Shown here: one piece after another, positions 52,195-64,000 of the stretch | Layout of the letters: every line of letters begins with the position of its first letter | Numbering within the stretch: the stretch's first letter is position 1 | Assembly (NCBI GenBank): GCA_900708905.1 | Contig: CAADRB010000015.1 | Location: forward strand, 789,444-853,443 | Length of the DNA: 64,000 bases | From: Hymenolepis diminuta | Lineage: Eukaryota > Platyhelminthes > Cestoda > Cyclophyllidea > Hymenolepididae | Reading direction: 5' to 3' | The notes under the pieces: generated by a model | The model's input: only the letters and a program-made list of their open reading frames with translations | The model's database searches: none | What the model was told of the DNA's origin: nothing | Translations under genes and position numbers: made by a program

Positions 52195-52300
52195 CCTACC
52201 TTTTATATGAGAACCCTCCCCCTGCCTGGAAGAACCGATCAGCGTTCAACGACACGCGAGTTGCGTGGGACGTCTGATATATTCGTGCTCCTTACTCGCT
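52195..52300 (-). promoter_or_regulatory. GC-rich patch with TATA-like box
   Basis: On minus, a GC-rich run (cagacgtcccacgcaactcg, then ggcagggggaggg) is followed by catataaaagg at 52199-52209. This is the layout of a core promoter or the U3/R part of an LTR. No gene is recognised downstream on that strand. Confidence 0.25.
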
Positions 52301-55190
52301 ATTTACATTCAGACATTTGTAGTCAATTAAAATATGCATATTCCTCATTGGAACTTACATTTTATTTAGGCCGCTTACAGTATAGTAAAATGCAATTTTT
52401 GACTTTTGTAAAATGCGAGTTGTTGATAAAGTGAGAAAAAATATTGGGCTAGGATATTAACATTTTGCTATTTCCTGTAGCTAAATTTTACTATCGCTAT
52501 CATCGTCAAGTATCATAAAGTTTTATGATTCAAACAAACGTAATCACTAGTTCGAGAGTATTATTTTGTTGTTGGAACACAAATAAAGTTACTTTTAGGC
52601 TAAAACTACGATCATTGTATAGTTTGATTATTTCTTCATGCTTATCACGTGTCGCTTTTGAAAGCAAAGTGTAATGGAAAGTGAGATTACAGGTAAGTAA
52701 ATAAAGTCTCAAAAATCATAACTGAACAGAGAAATTAATTTGTACTCATGTAGATGAAACGTAGGGTAGATATCATTTAATTGGAAAATGTAAAAGATGA
52801 ATTTTTTATGTTAGGATGTGACGCAGTAGATTACATCAATTGTGAAAAACGTGGACAATTTGATGCATCCAGATACCCAATTATATAAGACTCTTAAGAT
52901 GCTCCATCTTTATTCTTTAACTTCTACTTCTTCACTTTTTATTGAAGTGTTTTACAATTTCCCTTATTTAGACGCTTCCGTGCCATTAAAATAGTACATG
53001 TTTACTTTGCCTTGAGTAATAATAATGTTTTTATCTAAAAACGTTATAAATTATCCTTAGCTGACGATTGATTGTAACAAAAAGTTAAACCAACTTTTCT
53101 TCTAAGCGTATGAAGATAAACTCACTAGCGCTCGAAATTATTGCTGGCAGTTCTAAATATAGCAGCTATCGAGCACTTTTTTGGCAAGCGAGTTTAAGCC
53201 CTAATAGTAGCAGAATTGATTTTTTATAGTGGTTTAATATTCCATTAAAAATCTCTAACTATTCTCAAAATTAGATAATTGCGCAGACACTTTGTCATAC
53301 AATACTAATATTTATTCATTTTCTTAACGAAAATAATCAATAATTACTGTAAATATGCGTAAAATAAACCAGTATTTACTTCTTGAATTGGACGAAAATT
53401 TATTCTTTCGTCAGTATTTTATTTAGTTTATTTAAACAGAAAGTAGGACATTAGATACGATTTGAATATGAGTGATAAGGCTTTCGATGCAGCATTTGCG
53501 CAAGGGAGGGGAATACAAATGAGAGGATCTCAGTTTAGAAATCAAGTACCGGTTAGGATTCTTCATTCTTTGGGAAATTTGAGAGTGTTCAAGATAAGTA
53601 GATAAAAATTGTAGTTAATGTTGGTTTTAAAGAGCAAAAGTTTACATTAATCTACATTTTCTTAACCTTGTGTCTCATAATCCAGTTCAAATTAATCTAA
53701 GAGGAAGGCATGCAACCAAACTTACCAAATTTAAAAGTTTGGGTGGTGGGGCAACTCCCTTCTTTAAAGTTACAAAGCCATTCATTGAAATTTGCTAGCA
53801 AAATTTTCTCGTCCATAAAGATTTTACACCACTAGCAATATGACCAAGATGAAAAACTTAGCCTTAAGTTACTTCTCCGATGACCTAACAAATCTAGGAG
53901 ATAATGCAACGAAGGTGTTATGAACAGGTATTTTCTCGAATATAAGCTAATTGGAGGTTACAAAGTGGGTGGTCCAGTGCCGACTGATCGATAAACGAAG
54001 TAAATGGTGCTCGCCTCCTTTCATTGGAGTAGATCAATAAATGCCTTCAATCGAGCTATTCCCGTTAAACATGAAGGAATAAATCATTCAAGTATACCTA
54101 TCGATAATTTGGGCGCTTTAATAGTGAAAATTGGTTTACTGTGACCTTGATTCAAAAAAAAACAAATCGTATATCGGACAACCTGCCGTATATCCGTTTG
54201 AAAAATCAAAGTATCTATTTAAACAAAAGCAGCATATTCAGAGCATTTGAAATAATATGAAATCTTAGCAATGGAATCTCATCTAATTGGCCTTAAACAT
54301 ATAAAGATACAAGTTAGCCGAAGTGGCCTAATTATTCATTCTAATCATTTGATCTGTTTTTAAGCATTGAGATTCGAGGATATAAACTCACTTAGAAAGT
54401 GTAAGGTGAAAAATGCACCATTTTTGTAGAGGAAATAATGAACCATGCCTAATATGAAAAGTGAATAAGTCAATCTACACTTGACGCCCTTATTCATTGT
54501 TCTATCCTAACTACCCTCCCCCGTTTCAACTCTTCTTGAGTCGTTCTGCTGGTCGCTTTGTCCATATGTTTTTAAGTGATTAAAATTTGAAAAAAATTTG
54601 CGTAATTTTATCATGAAATTTGAAATTTTATTATGAAATATGATACATGCTTAGGTACTTTTCTTATATGCAACCTTCAGCATTAAGAAATACTCTGGAT
54701 TTATCATAATATTACCGAAAACATCACTTAATTATTACATTTTGACTGAACTAAATTCAATTTTCATTATTATCATCATTTTCATTTTCAATTTCATTCG
54801 TTAAAGTTGGAAAAGGATTATAAAAACTTGATAATACATCTTGGTGCAGAAAAATGAACCGCCATTTTAGAATTCTTCATGTACTGAAGCAGCTTCTGGG
54901 ACTTAATTTTTTACTGGTTCTTGTAAAAACAAAGATTTATACAAATTTGCTCCAATTTTAGAGTTATTATTTAAATTAGCTATTTCTTACTCTTCTACAT
55001 TCTCCATTTAGTTAATAATCCTAAATAAGTGTTTATATTATTTTCATATATACACAGATTACTTTTATATTCTGTTGAAGAAAATCTTCCGGTTTCGTTC
55101 TTTTTATTCAATAACTAGCACTTGGCTCTGATTGGTTTTCAAGTTTAGCATTTTGATTGCGAATGTGACCTGATTTTATAGGTGCCTAAA
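52301..55190. other. AT-rich non-coding stretch
   Basis: No gene supported. A GC-richer patch at about 54485-54560 has no identity. Confidence 0.45.
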
Positions 55191-56330
55191 AAGGATTGGG
55201 ATGAAACAGGCGTATTTCGATGTCAACGGAAATAGCATCATGCTGATTCATCGTTGCAAGCAAAAGGTATGCCTAATAGGTGGAACTTTCCCATTTGGTT
55301 TCTTTCCACCTGAGGAGGGACAAGTCAAAATTCCCCCTAGATCCTCTATATCTTCACATTTTGTGTACGTTTATGGGCTCTCCGTTTGGCCCTTAAAGTT
55401 ACAGTGATTAGACATGAAGAATACCCCGCATTTCATTTTAGAGCATAAATTCGCCTTCTGTGCCGGAAATTAGTCAAAAGAGTTGTAGCCGGTAAGGGAA
55501 GAACCCATTTAAAATGAGGAAAGTTCATATGCAACTAGAAATTAAAGGAGTAGCTGATTTCGGTCATCAAAATGGAGCAAAAATCTTTTCTGCCAATTTG
55601 GTTTAGTTAATCGTGTTCATCTGTAATTTTAATTGTGCCAGATAGAATCGCTGATCGGTTCATTAAAGGGCGACAAAATGCACATTTAAACCACTGTATT
55701 TTTTTCAATGACAAGAAAACACGGAAGTATGCCGGTGCAGAGCTGATTTATTTACCTCTCCTAAGAGATAACCACGAAGTTAATCGAGAAAGCTCTTTTA
55801 TCTAGCATTAATCACCTGTAAACATTAAAGGTTTAGTCAACGATTCTGAAAAATGAATTTTCGGAAAAGCCAAAATACGGTCGGTGAGACTTTGGCCGAT
55901 TCTAATATTGAACGTGCTTTTGACAGAATTCATGCAAAGTTACTAAATACCAAACCAGTCCAGTGGATGGTTTATCCATCGTAGGATGGATGATAATAGA
56001 TTAAAGGCTCTTAGGCCTAAATAGTAGAAGAGAAACTAATGTTATAGTGTTAGTTGGAAAAATTTTCTTTGAGAAACCTTGCCACATAATTCTAAAATCG
56101 AAGGCTAAAGCTATGAACAATTCTTCACGGAATGTTGATATGATTGACCAAAGCGATAAATGAAATTGAGCTGCTCAGTTGCACACAAACAATCTGTTAT
56201 AGTAACCCCTAAATCGGTGATAAAATGGCGTTGGTGAGAAAGAATGCGAAATTTGAATGCCGATTTCTACAAAGAATTCTATTAATCGCCCTATTTTACA
56301 ACAAGTGAAAAGTATGCGTAAAGGAGGAAT
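55191..56330 (+). pseudogene. Coding-like relic related to the 45.1-kb fragment
   Basis: Short protein-like runs in changing frames: the 68-codon frame 55201-55407, RIADRFIKGRQNAHLNHC near 55650, and VGETLADSNIERAFDRIHAK near 55880-55940. ttggtgagaaagaatgcg at 56233-56250 and the next 60 bp resemble 45154-45230 (ttggtgagaaagagtgcg). I take it as a second decayed copy of the same element family, perhaps a LINE. The family is not proven. Confidence 0.25.
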
Positions 56331-58038
56331 CATAAGTTGACTCTCTGTGTCGACTCATTGTAAATGCAAGCGAGATGAGAAGACACTGGTGCATCGACCA
56401 CCACAAAACCTTTGTGGAATAAGGATAGCTGAGAAATTACACATAAACATATGATACAAATGTTCCTGTAAATGATCTTTATTAAATTAATAGTCTTGAA
56501 AATGAAGCAATTCAGTTTTCTTTCCACAAATTACGTTGGGTCTGAATCAATTATATTATACCTTTTAAAACTTGATCACTTGCTCACCTCAAACTCCATC
56601 GACGATTCACCATTGAGAAAATAAATGTACTTATATAGGACTGGGATAAATGACTGGTTGACTGATTGACTAATATTAACAGCGATGGCTTCTTCACTGG
56701 TATTCTTGCGTATCCAAGTCTGGGCGTGGAAATCCAAAGACCGATAGTTCAGTAAAGGAGACATGAACTTACGAGTTCACCGAGTGTAATCATAATATAC
56801 TTGATCGAATGCATCGAAAATATTCCACTTGACCTACCAGCAATAATATTATAATAAGTCACCAAAACACCTCTCAGTGATTAAACAAGACAACTTTATC
56901 AATTAGGTAGTGAACAATCATGTATTTTAATTCATTTCACTGATTAGTTTAGAAAACTGCAAATACGAACATTTTATAATAATTTATTCACTAAAAATAG
57001 TAAATATTTGATGGATAAGGAATAATTAATCAAATAATTTTTAAAAAATATGTATTCTAAGTGCAAGGATTTTTCCCCACCTTAAAATCTTTACAAAACG
57101 GAACTTGTTCCCCGCTTGGTTAACTACTTTCAAATCTTTTAATTTTCCAGGTTGTTTTGAAGAAGCTGAAAGTTGTAAGCAAAAAGTGTGAGAACTTTCA
57201 ACTTTGTTTTCCTTACAGGTAAAGAGGTAAATAGATCCTTGTGAACGAATGTAAATTTTACTTTGGGAATTCAGAACCTAATGGAATAAAAATAAGGGAA
57301 AATGTTACGCATAATCTGATTAAGAAATACCTCTGTTTGTGTTATGTTTATGTATCGGCATTTCTTTTAATAAAACAACTCTCTCCAATCCCTTACCTTC
57401 AAAAAAGACAATATGCAATTTATGTATTGGCCACGTAGTAATAAGAACTAAACAAGGGTCCATAAAAAGTTATGACCTTCGGTTTTTTATATTTTATAAC
57501 TAGACCTAGTTATTCCTTTCACTTTGAATGAACTCTAGTGAGCTCTGCCACGCTTTAAATATCCTTTCCAGCCTCATCTGCCCTCTCATGGCCGTAAGAA
57601 TATACTGATTAATGGATGTGGCATTCCCAACCAGGAAACCAAATGAGACGGTCAACAAGCTCTGAATATCAAGAGCACAGTCTCACCCATACAACTTGAA
57701 GTCAGTTTATGGAATTTAAACCCTAGAGCATTTCAAAGTAAAATTCACTCAAGGTACATCCTTATAATATACCTTATAGTTTAGAAGTTTTATGAAACCT
57801 TACCGTTGTCAAGCGTAATATCATCCGCAATCCCGATTTACATGGAACTTTAAGAAGATGCAACTAGATTAACTTAACTGATATTCAAAAAAATGTTTTT
57901 TTTCAATCCACCGCTTTTGTTTTTGTTACACTTAAAAACACAAAAAATATTGTTGAAAAATTTCGCCTCTCAAAGTTTATTTCGGATGGACCGTATTATT
58001 ATTATCCTCAGTAATATTAAATGTTGCAATTTTTAATT
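56331..58038. other. AT-rich non-coding stretch
   Basis: I see no gene. A small tandem of tgactgg/tgactga units lies at about 56650-56672. Confidence 0.45.
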
Positions 58039-58310
58039 ATGGAAAGTAACTGACATCATAGATAACAGTAAGTCCAAAAAATGCTAAAGGAAGTAAATGA
58101 AAAAGATAGGAAGAGCAACGTCAAGATACCAAAGAATCGTACTTTATCTCATTTATAAACTAAATGGGCAGTTCACATTCAAAATTTAAATTTCCCGATT
58201 TGTCTCCTGGATTGCAGCATATGTTTGTCTACTATATTAGGTACTTACTGATTGGCATTATTTAATCAGGAAGGGTTGGCTTCGCCACTTCACTGGTTGA
58301 GAAGGTAAAC
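58039..58310 (+). repeat. Dispersed repeat X, longest copy
   Basis: Contains atggaaagtaactgacatc, gaagagcaacgtcaagatac, caaagaatcgtac, cagttcacattcaaaattt, gtctcctggattgcagcata, ggtacttactgattggc and ggcttcgccacttc. It links the head blocks of the 14.4-kb copy with the tail blocks at 13.97 and 26.5 kb. This shows that those tail fragments belong to one family. Confidence 0.55.
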
Positions 58311-61300
58311 TAGACTTTTCAGATATTCTGCAGCTTACAATTTTAACTTAGCAGAAGTGAAATAAAATTTTTTAATTTGTTGAGCTCCAAAAGCTGTGTT
58401 CATTCAAGGTGAACTCTTAAATGATTTAAATAGGGAAACGTAAGAGAATGGATGGCTGTAAAAAGCATTATTTTACTTTAAATGTCAGATAGATGAAGCT
58501 ATTTTAGAACTCTTCAAAATACTGTCATAGAAAATTCTGCTCCACAAGATTTGGTGAGGTAATTTTGAAACATTATTAATCTCTATTATTTCTTTCCAAT
58601 TATTTGAAAAAAATTGCAGAAAATTTTGTCCATTATTAAATAATGACAGCATATTTCAAGGACTTTTACTGACTAATTATATTTTCAAAGTTAACTTTTT
58701 CCTTTTTTATTCGTTACTTTTTAAATGTCTTTTTACTTGTATAATTGCAGATTGAAAATTTTATTTACAACTTAAACATAGCTTCGTTGTTTACTATTTA
58801 ATTGCATAGTTAAGGTTATTTATTTTAATTTAGATGAATTATTTAAGCATTAATTTTACAAATCGGTGGTGAGGCATTTAGGACATCCTAAATTTAGTAG
58901 GCAGAAGAAATTAAACCTTTTGCTGCCTACCCCACTTGAATTGGTAAATATTTTCAATGTATCTGACGCCACTATAATTCTGAATTGTTTTTCCCACTTA
59001 ACAAATTATCTCCTTTAATACTTACGAAGTATGATTTGTAAATTTAGTTAACGTATTTGAGTCAAAAGTCGTCACATTTTTTGACTATTTATTCTGCTTT
59101 ACTAAATTTACTGGTGTGTTCATATTTTGATTTTATTTTATAAAGTTCGTTTTACAAATAGCAATACATCGCCCAAAATTGACGTATGTCTTTGGCAATT
59201 CGTCTGTCATTCATTCAATGAAAATTCAATAACAGTTGACTTAAAATTCATCTCATTTTCCAGCTACATTTCCTGGTCTGTTAAACTTATTGGTCGAGCA
59301 GGAAGATAGATAATGCTATTAATTTTATCTCTTAAAAATTTTAAATATTCTATTTATAAATGAAGTATGCCAAAGAGGCGTATATCTTTGGTGATTTCTG
59401 CTGTTGCTTGTCAATTTACACCAACCAAATTGTAGTTTTTACTTTATAATTACTCTTAACACACTTCATTTTTTCTTATTCTTCTCTATTACCACCTAGC
59501 ATTTTTTTCCTTTTTCTGTACTAAATGGTAATTTTAAAGAAACCGCTTAGCACAAGCTGCAAGAGATAATATGTAAGTGCATAATGTCAGATATAGTAAC
59601 CAGTAACAGAAAATATTTTCCTCACCCACATTGACCAGATTTGGGAGATTAATTAATTATCAATGGATCTCAACAGAAATCCGGCCAAATTATTTGCACA
59701 GATGATAAAGAAACTAGAAATGATTAATTAAGTGAATTTTAGGACTTCAAAACGATTTCAATTCTATATATATATTTTCCTTCGTAATTAAACTATGAAT
59801 TCCATTTTAAGAAGGGCAAAAAATGTATTAATCAATTTGCCACATCAAAAGGATCAATAAGGAAAATAAAGGAACAGATTGTGTAAATAGGCCGCATAAC
59901 TTAAGTGGTTTTCAAGCTCTTTTAAACGTCTGCTGAGTCTGATAAATAAGTGTTTTAGAGGTTATCATAACATTTGCTTTTAAAAACTTTAGGCAATCGT
60001 TTAGGTGCCACAAGAAAACAAAATTGGCGAAATAGGAGATTATAGTCATTATTTCTTTCTATTAATAAGTCTTTGAAGTTTTTTTAAATCGTTACTGTTG
60101 GAAGTAACTTCAAAAAAAATTGGAGGTATTTACTGGAAAAATACATATTTTATGAAATAGTTTCTCAAAACTATAATGGGGATTTTTTAATTTTCCATAT
60201 TCGCTTTGATAGGTTTAATGAAGTGATACAACCGTCTTAACACTATTCGAAGAAAAAACACTGCAAAATCATATGAAATATTGAACGTTACGAACAAAAA
60301 CTCACTCAGAAATCAGTATAATTAATATGCTGATAAACGGAGGAAACATTCAAGATAAGTACTCATGACATACACGAGCAGTCAAACAAATGAAATAACT
60401 GTGATGAGTTAAATTTTGAATAAGACTATTTATCCAATAGTATGACTGTGCTTTTTAATTAAATACGTCCACTCCTCTCTTATATATGCGTTATCTTCAT
60501 GACTGTATATACCAATGCTTCTGTTGACGTCATTTCCTATTCTCAGGGATAAGAACCCCTATATTCCTTGACAAGCTTACATACATTTATGCATCTGCAC
60601 ATTGTCGGACAAATCTGTCCTCTTTGTTACTGTATTATTCGGCAATATGTTATATTCTTGTGTGTAATTCAATTCTTTGGTAAAGTGTTTTATTCGATTA
60701 AAATTGGTTAGGTATTTACCTAAAAAAAAGTAGAAATGCTACTGTCACAAAACATAACAGACGAATAAAGGTCAAAGTTAGCTAAATAACTGAAAGTGTG
60801 AAGAAGAGGAAAATTAGAGTTTAATAGATAAATCTTTTCCTTTAATTATCTTTAAAATAACAATTAAAAGTCCTCTAACCGCGACGATAAAATACAGCTA
60901 GTTTGGTTAACATTAAATGATAAAGATGTGAGGTGTGTACAACAAAATACGGTTGAAGAAAAATTATTTCATAGCTAAAATGGCAGCAGAACGGAATTGT
61001 ACATTAACAGAGGTAATAAAGATAACTTCACACATTAATATTTTTGTTCATGTAAACAAGAATATACATTGTTTATCATCGTGTATACAGCCAATCATAT
61101 ATGACTGGTGACTTTGGAAATTATAAATTATCACAGTATTGATCACTTTGTGTCGCCTCGTAAACTAGAACATTAATTTTTTTTCTTTTTATTTAATTAG
61201 GCTACTAAACCAGTCCGATTCAGATAAAAGAAGAAAGGGGAAGGGTAAATGAACAATTGCAATTGTGATCAAGAGTATGGCTCGATCATAATCGAACATT

Positions 61301-61720
61301 CAGTCCTAAAATTCATTCTTGTAACGTTTTTATTTAACTCTTACCTATTGAGAAAATGGTCGAGATAGAAATTCATTTTTCTTACTTACTTTCAAATACA
61401 GTCGAAAATATATAAATATTTGTCGCTATATTTTACTATTGTATAGGGAAAAGTAACTTTTATGAGCATCTCTGGTGGTCCAACCGTATCAGAACTTATC
61501 AAGTTATTAATACACTATGAAGTTTGAAAACCGGTTTTTCAAGTGCAAAGTAGATGAAGGTTCATTAAGTACCTACTTAGATCGTTACAAAGACCGTCAA
61601 GAACTGTCATCCCAAACTCAAGTTCATCGGCGAATACTTATTTGCTATTCTAATTTCTGATACAATTTCGCATTATGTGTGTTCCCCCTAAGTTCTCCCT
61701 TGATTAACACTTGAATAATA
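58311..61720. other. AT-rich non-coding stretch
   Basis: No gene or repeat recognised apart from short A/T runs and a tatatatatat tract at about 59765-59776. Confidence 0.45.
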
Positions 61721-61724
61721 ATAA

Positions 61725-61865
61725 TAGTTCCCACCCCCATTTAGGAAAGCGTTTTCTAACACTTAAATTGAGTTGAGAGTGGTATCAATGGAATCGAACC
61801 CATGATCTCTGACGCATCAGATGAAATTGGAGATTACTACTACCAGCTGTGTAAGTCGGCTATGC
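61725..61865 (-). repeat. SINE with good box B and conserved tail core
   Basis: On minus, cttacacagctggtagtag (61837-61855) resembles box A. gggttcgattcc (61790-61801) is a near-perfect box B. Between them tctga/tcaga arms could form an anticodon-like hairpin. The tail carries gtgttagaaaacgc at 61749-61762, shared with 47.44 kb. It resembles a tRNA but has an incomplete acceptor stem, so SINE is preferred. Confidence 0.5.
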
Positions 61866-61884
61866 TTTTACCCTGTAAATTGTG

Positions 61885-62028
61885 CATTTGAATCGAACAT
61901 CTAGTGAATTCTCTCATAGGAACTTCGCATGGTACATCCGACGGTTTCATTTCATTCAACCTGCTGAATCTATTTAAGGTGGTAAAAGCTAAAAATGACA
62001 TTGTTTTAGAGCAAGATGGGGCTGACAT
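61885..62028 (-). CDS. Possible exon, unassigned
   Basis: A 62-codon frame runs from ATG at 62028 to a stop at 61840, but its last part enters the SINE head. Upstream gtcag at about 62020-62024 could be an acceptor, and ggtaaaag at about 61877 a donor, so the coding part may be an internal exon. The composition looks protein-like (VPCEVPMREFTRCSIQMHN). No family recognised. Confidence 0.25.
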
Positions 62029-62090
62029 TTAGGGAAAATAGTCATTGACATTCTGGAAGGGTGATTAAGTAATAAAAATTAATCTAGCTT

Positions 62091-62138
62091 GTCAAGGAAA
62101 AAATGAAGTTATGCAAAAATTTAAATTTTTTCCTTGAC
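62091..62138. repeat. Perfect 14-bp inverted repeat with 20-nt loop
   Basis: Arms gtcaaggaaaaaat (62091-62104) and attttttccttgac (62125-62138) are exact reverse complements. It could form an RNA or DNA hairpin, or be the remains of a small inverted-repeat element. Confidence 0.7.
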
Positions 62139-62248
62139 GATATTAACATTTATCTTATGCTTTCTTCCCTTTTTTAATTGAAAATAACGCTTAATTATGA
62201 AGTTGTTTTCCGAACTAACGAATAATCTCATACACTGATTAGTCTTTC

Positions 62249-62521
62249 TTAAGCAACTGAATCCAGATAACTTGCATTCTGGATAAGGTAAACTCTTGGC
62301 CTGTTTTTCTCCACAAACGTTAATGTCTTATCCCCACAATTGCAAAATGACAATATTACTAAGGTTTGATCGAGTAAAAATGCTCTTTCTGTGTCCTCTG
62401 GATTCCTTGTACGTAATACCCAATGCATCACAATGCCTATGGTGTGGTCATAATTATCTCTGATTAGCAAACCCGTCATTATCTTGAATACTGAACTTTG
62501 CGTATTTATGATGTCTACCAT
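62249..62521 (-). CDS. Possible exon or small gene, unassigned
   Basis: A 90-codon frame from ATG at 62521 to TGA at 62249. The frame stays open upstream for ten more codons (IPVLILERA before the Met), so the true 5' edge may be a splice site. Residues such as HTIGIVMHWVLRTRNPEDTE and LSFCNCGDKTLTFVEKNRPR look like a real globular protein. No domain is recognised and no signal peptide is evident. It lies 220 bp from the possible exon at 61.9-62.0 kb on the same strand, but its stop codon argues against simple splicing to it. Confidence 0.35.
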   Translation of the reverse strand: MVDIINTQSSVFKIMTGLLIRDNYDHTIGIVMHWVLRTRNPEDTERAFLLDQTLVILSFCNCGDKTLTFVEKNRPRVYLIQNASYLDSVA

Positions 62522-62559
62522 TGCACGCTCAAGGATAAGAACAGGTATTTGTTAATCAA

Positions 62560-64000
62560 AAGAAATGTGGCACAGAGATGAAAGAATTTAAAGAATGCAT
62601 AAATATTCATAGAGCATTATTCACTAAAGCATCATTTTGATGATAAAGTCAATTTTTTTCTGTAGAAAGCCTTATTAAATAATTTTTAATTTTAATATTA
62701 TTCAAAAAAAGAAAAATTGATTTTAGATAAAAAATATATATACTCCAACAGATTATTTTCCTTCCTTAAGATTTTCCCTGTCTTTCATAACATTACTAGT
62801 TGCTAGAAAATTGACCGATAAATAAAACATCAAAGTTTACTTGAAGCACTTTAATTAAAATAATAAGTGTCTGAATACTTCCATTAATGAGACGTTAACA
62901 TATTTGAATTTTTTTCATTTTGAAAAAATGGCCTATAGTGACCTGTATTATTATACAAATATTAGATTTACTCTGTGAGAACATACAAATTGATGCACTT
63001 TGTTAGAATTATCATATTCTTCCACTGTTATCCGCTGGGTTTGACGTGAAAGGTACGCAGGGCATGTTTTTCTCTAGGACAATATGCGCAACCCATTAAT
63101 ATAACAACTATATCATCCAAAGGTGAATTCTAATTTAGAAAGTTCAACATCAAGCTCCTCTTTGTTTGTTTTAATAATTCATTAAACATGGTTCAAGCTA
63201 AAGAATATAACTGTTCTTTATTTTGAGGGAAACTAGCTAATATCTGGAGACATTAGGGTTGATAAAATATTCCATTTTTTAAACATATTCCGTATTGATC
63301 ATCCTGGGTTTAATTTAAGGGTTTGTCATTCTTTTTCCTCATTAGCCAAGTCTTAAATAACAAACAAGATGGTACTCATTTTCATAAATGAGTATAATTA
63401 CTTCTGTTATAATACTAATAGCTTGTTTATTTACGAAAATAGTGTACTTTCAAGTGTTTCAAGCGGTGTATAAAGTTTGATATATCTATTAAAAATTACT
63501 CAGTTCCTACTAGAGAGTTTGTTGGAAATATTATTTATGTCAGCATTCCAAGGAGGTGAATATTTATCTTCCAAGTCTCTTCCAAAATGGACTATTACCG
63601 TTTTTAAATGTCAAGACTGGGAATGACATTTCAGCAGATTACTTTTTAACAACTCCTAAAAATGGACATTTGAATTCGTCCATTTGTTGCATTTGTAGAA
63701 CATTAATCTTTTCAGTAATGTAAGAGTATTATTTTTGTTTCGAAGATATCACATTTCAAAAATTCTCATGAGAATGGATTTTCCCGCTTCTGAAAAAAAA
63801 ATAAATTTTCTGAATAGTTCAGTCATGAGAGACCTGTCAAACTGAAGAATTTGCTGTTGTCCTTCTTAATTTGACTTTGCGTATGTGTTTTCTTCTTGGT
63901 TTCTTCCTCGGTACTTGAAAGAAGTTGTGGCGTAATAAAGTTAGACATATGTTTTATAGCAGTCCAAGGACGAAGTCCACTTTGTTGAAGTCAGGTAGCA
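62560..64000. other. AT-rich non-coding stretch to window end
   Basis: I see no gene or repeat. The last 200 bases (63850-64000) are slightly richer in G+C but hold no recognisable frame. Confidence 0.45.

Noticed and set aside
61785..61865. A genuine tRNA gene at the good box B
   Set aside because: The acceptor stem and standard anticodon arm cannot be formed, and a SINE tail core shared with 47.4 kb follows it.
1..64000. CRISPR array, rRNA, prophage or bacterial operon
   Set aside because: No spaced direct repeats, rRNA cores or clustered long frames. Introns and eukaryotic transposons show this is eukaryotic DNA.

Overview
The window is nuclear DNA from a eukaryote with an AT-rich genome (about one third G+C by eye). 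The evidence is a spliced ankyrin-repeat gene, several decayed class I and class II transposable elements, tRNA-like SINE heads, very low coding density and an assembly gap of N. The mariner families and the gypsy relics suggest an arthropod or similar invertebrate. The species cannot be fixed from the sequence. There is nothing prokaryotic here: no operons, rRNA, CRISPR or intact tRNA.

Layout. 1-2303 is AT-rich non-coding sequence. Two inverted copies of a dead mariner element lie at 2.3-3.87 kb (copy A, transposase on minus) and 15.63-17.26 kb (copy B, transposase on plus). Over about 1.54 kb they appear identical, and position p in A pairs with 19498-p in B. A third mariner-type terminus follows copy B. 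The 11.8 kb between them is mostly non-coding, with one GC-rich possible exon at 5.4 kb. From 13.9 kb onward, fragments of an old dispersed repeat (here 'repeat X') recur, with clear copies at 14.4, 23.6, 40.9 and 58.1 kb and tail-only fragments at 13.97 and 26.5 kb.

The only convincing intact gene is a three-exon ankyrin-repeat protein of about 281 aa on the minus strand at 24974-25953. One of its introns would be only 32 nt.

The rest is a transposon graveyard. A Ty3/gypsy integrase relic lies at 33.6-34.15 kb (minus), and a gypsy gag relic with a broken zinc-knuckle region at 49.4-50.24 kb (minus). A second mariner family at 43.53-44.83 kb has perfect 31-bp terminal repeats and an 809-N gap inside. 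A possible LINE relic follows it at 44.88-45.47 kb, and a related fragment lies near 56.2 kb. tRNA-like SINE heads occur near 21.3, 24.75, 26.0, 43.05, 47.6 and 61.8 kb. Three of these (24.9, 47.4, 61.75 kb) share a tail core. Two unassigned open frames near 62 kb look more coding-like than background.

How parts relate. I see no coordinated pathway. The window reads as repeat-driven intergenic or intronic DNA around one small gene. The most unusual structure is the inverted pair of identical but inactive mariner copies, whose identity does not stop at the element ends. It is either a very recent duplication or gene conversion, or an assembly artefact.
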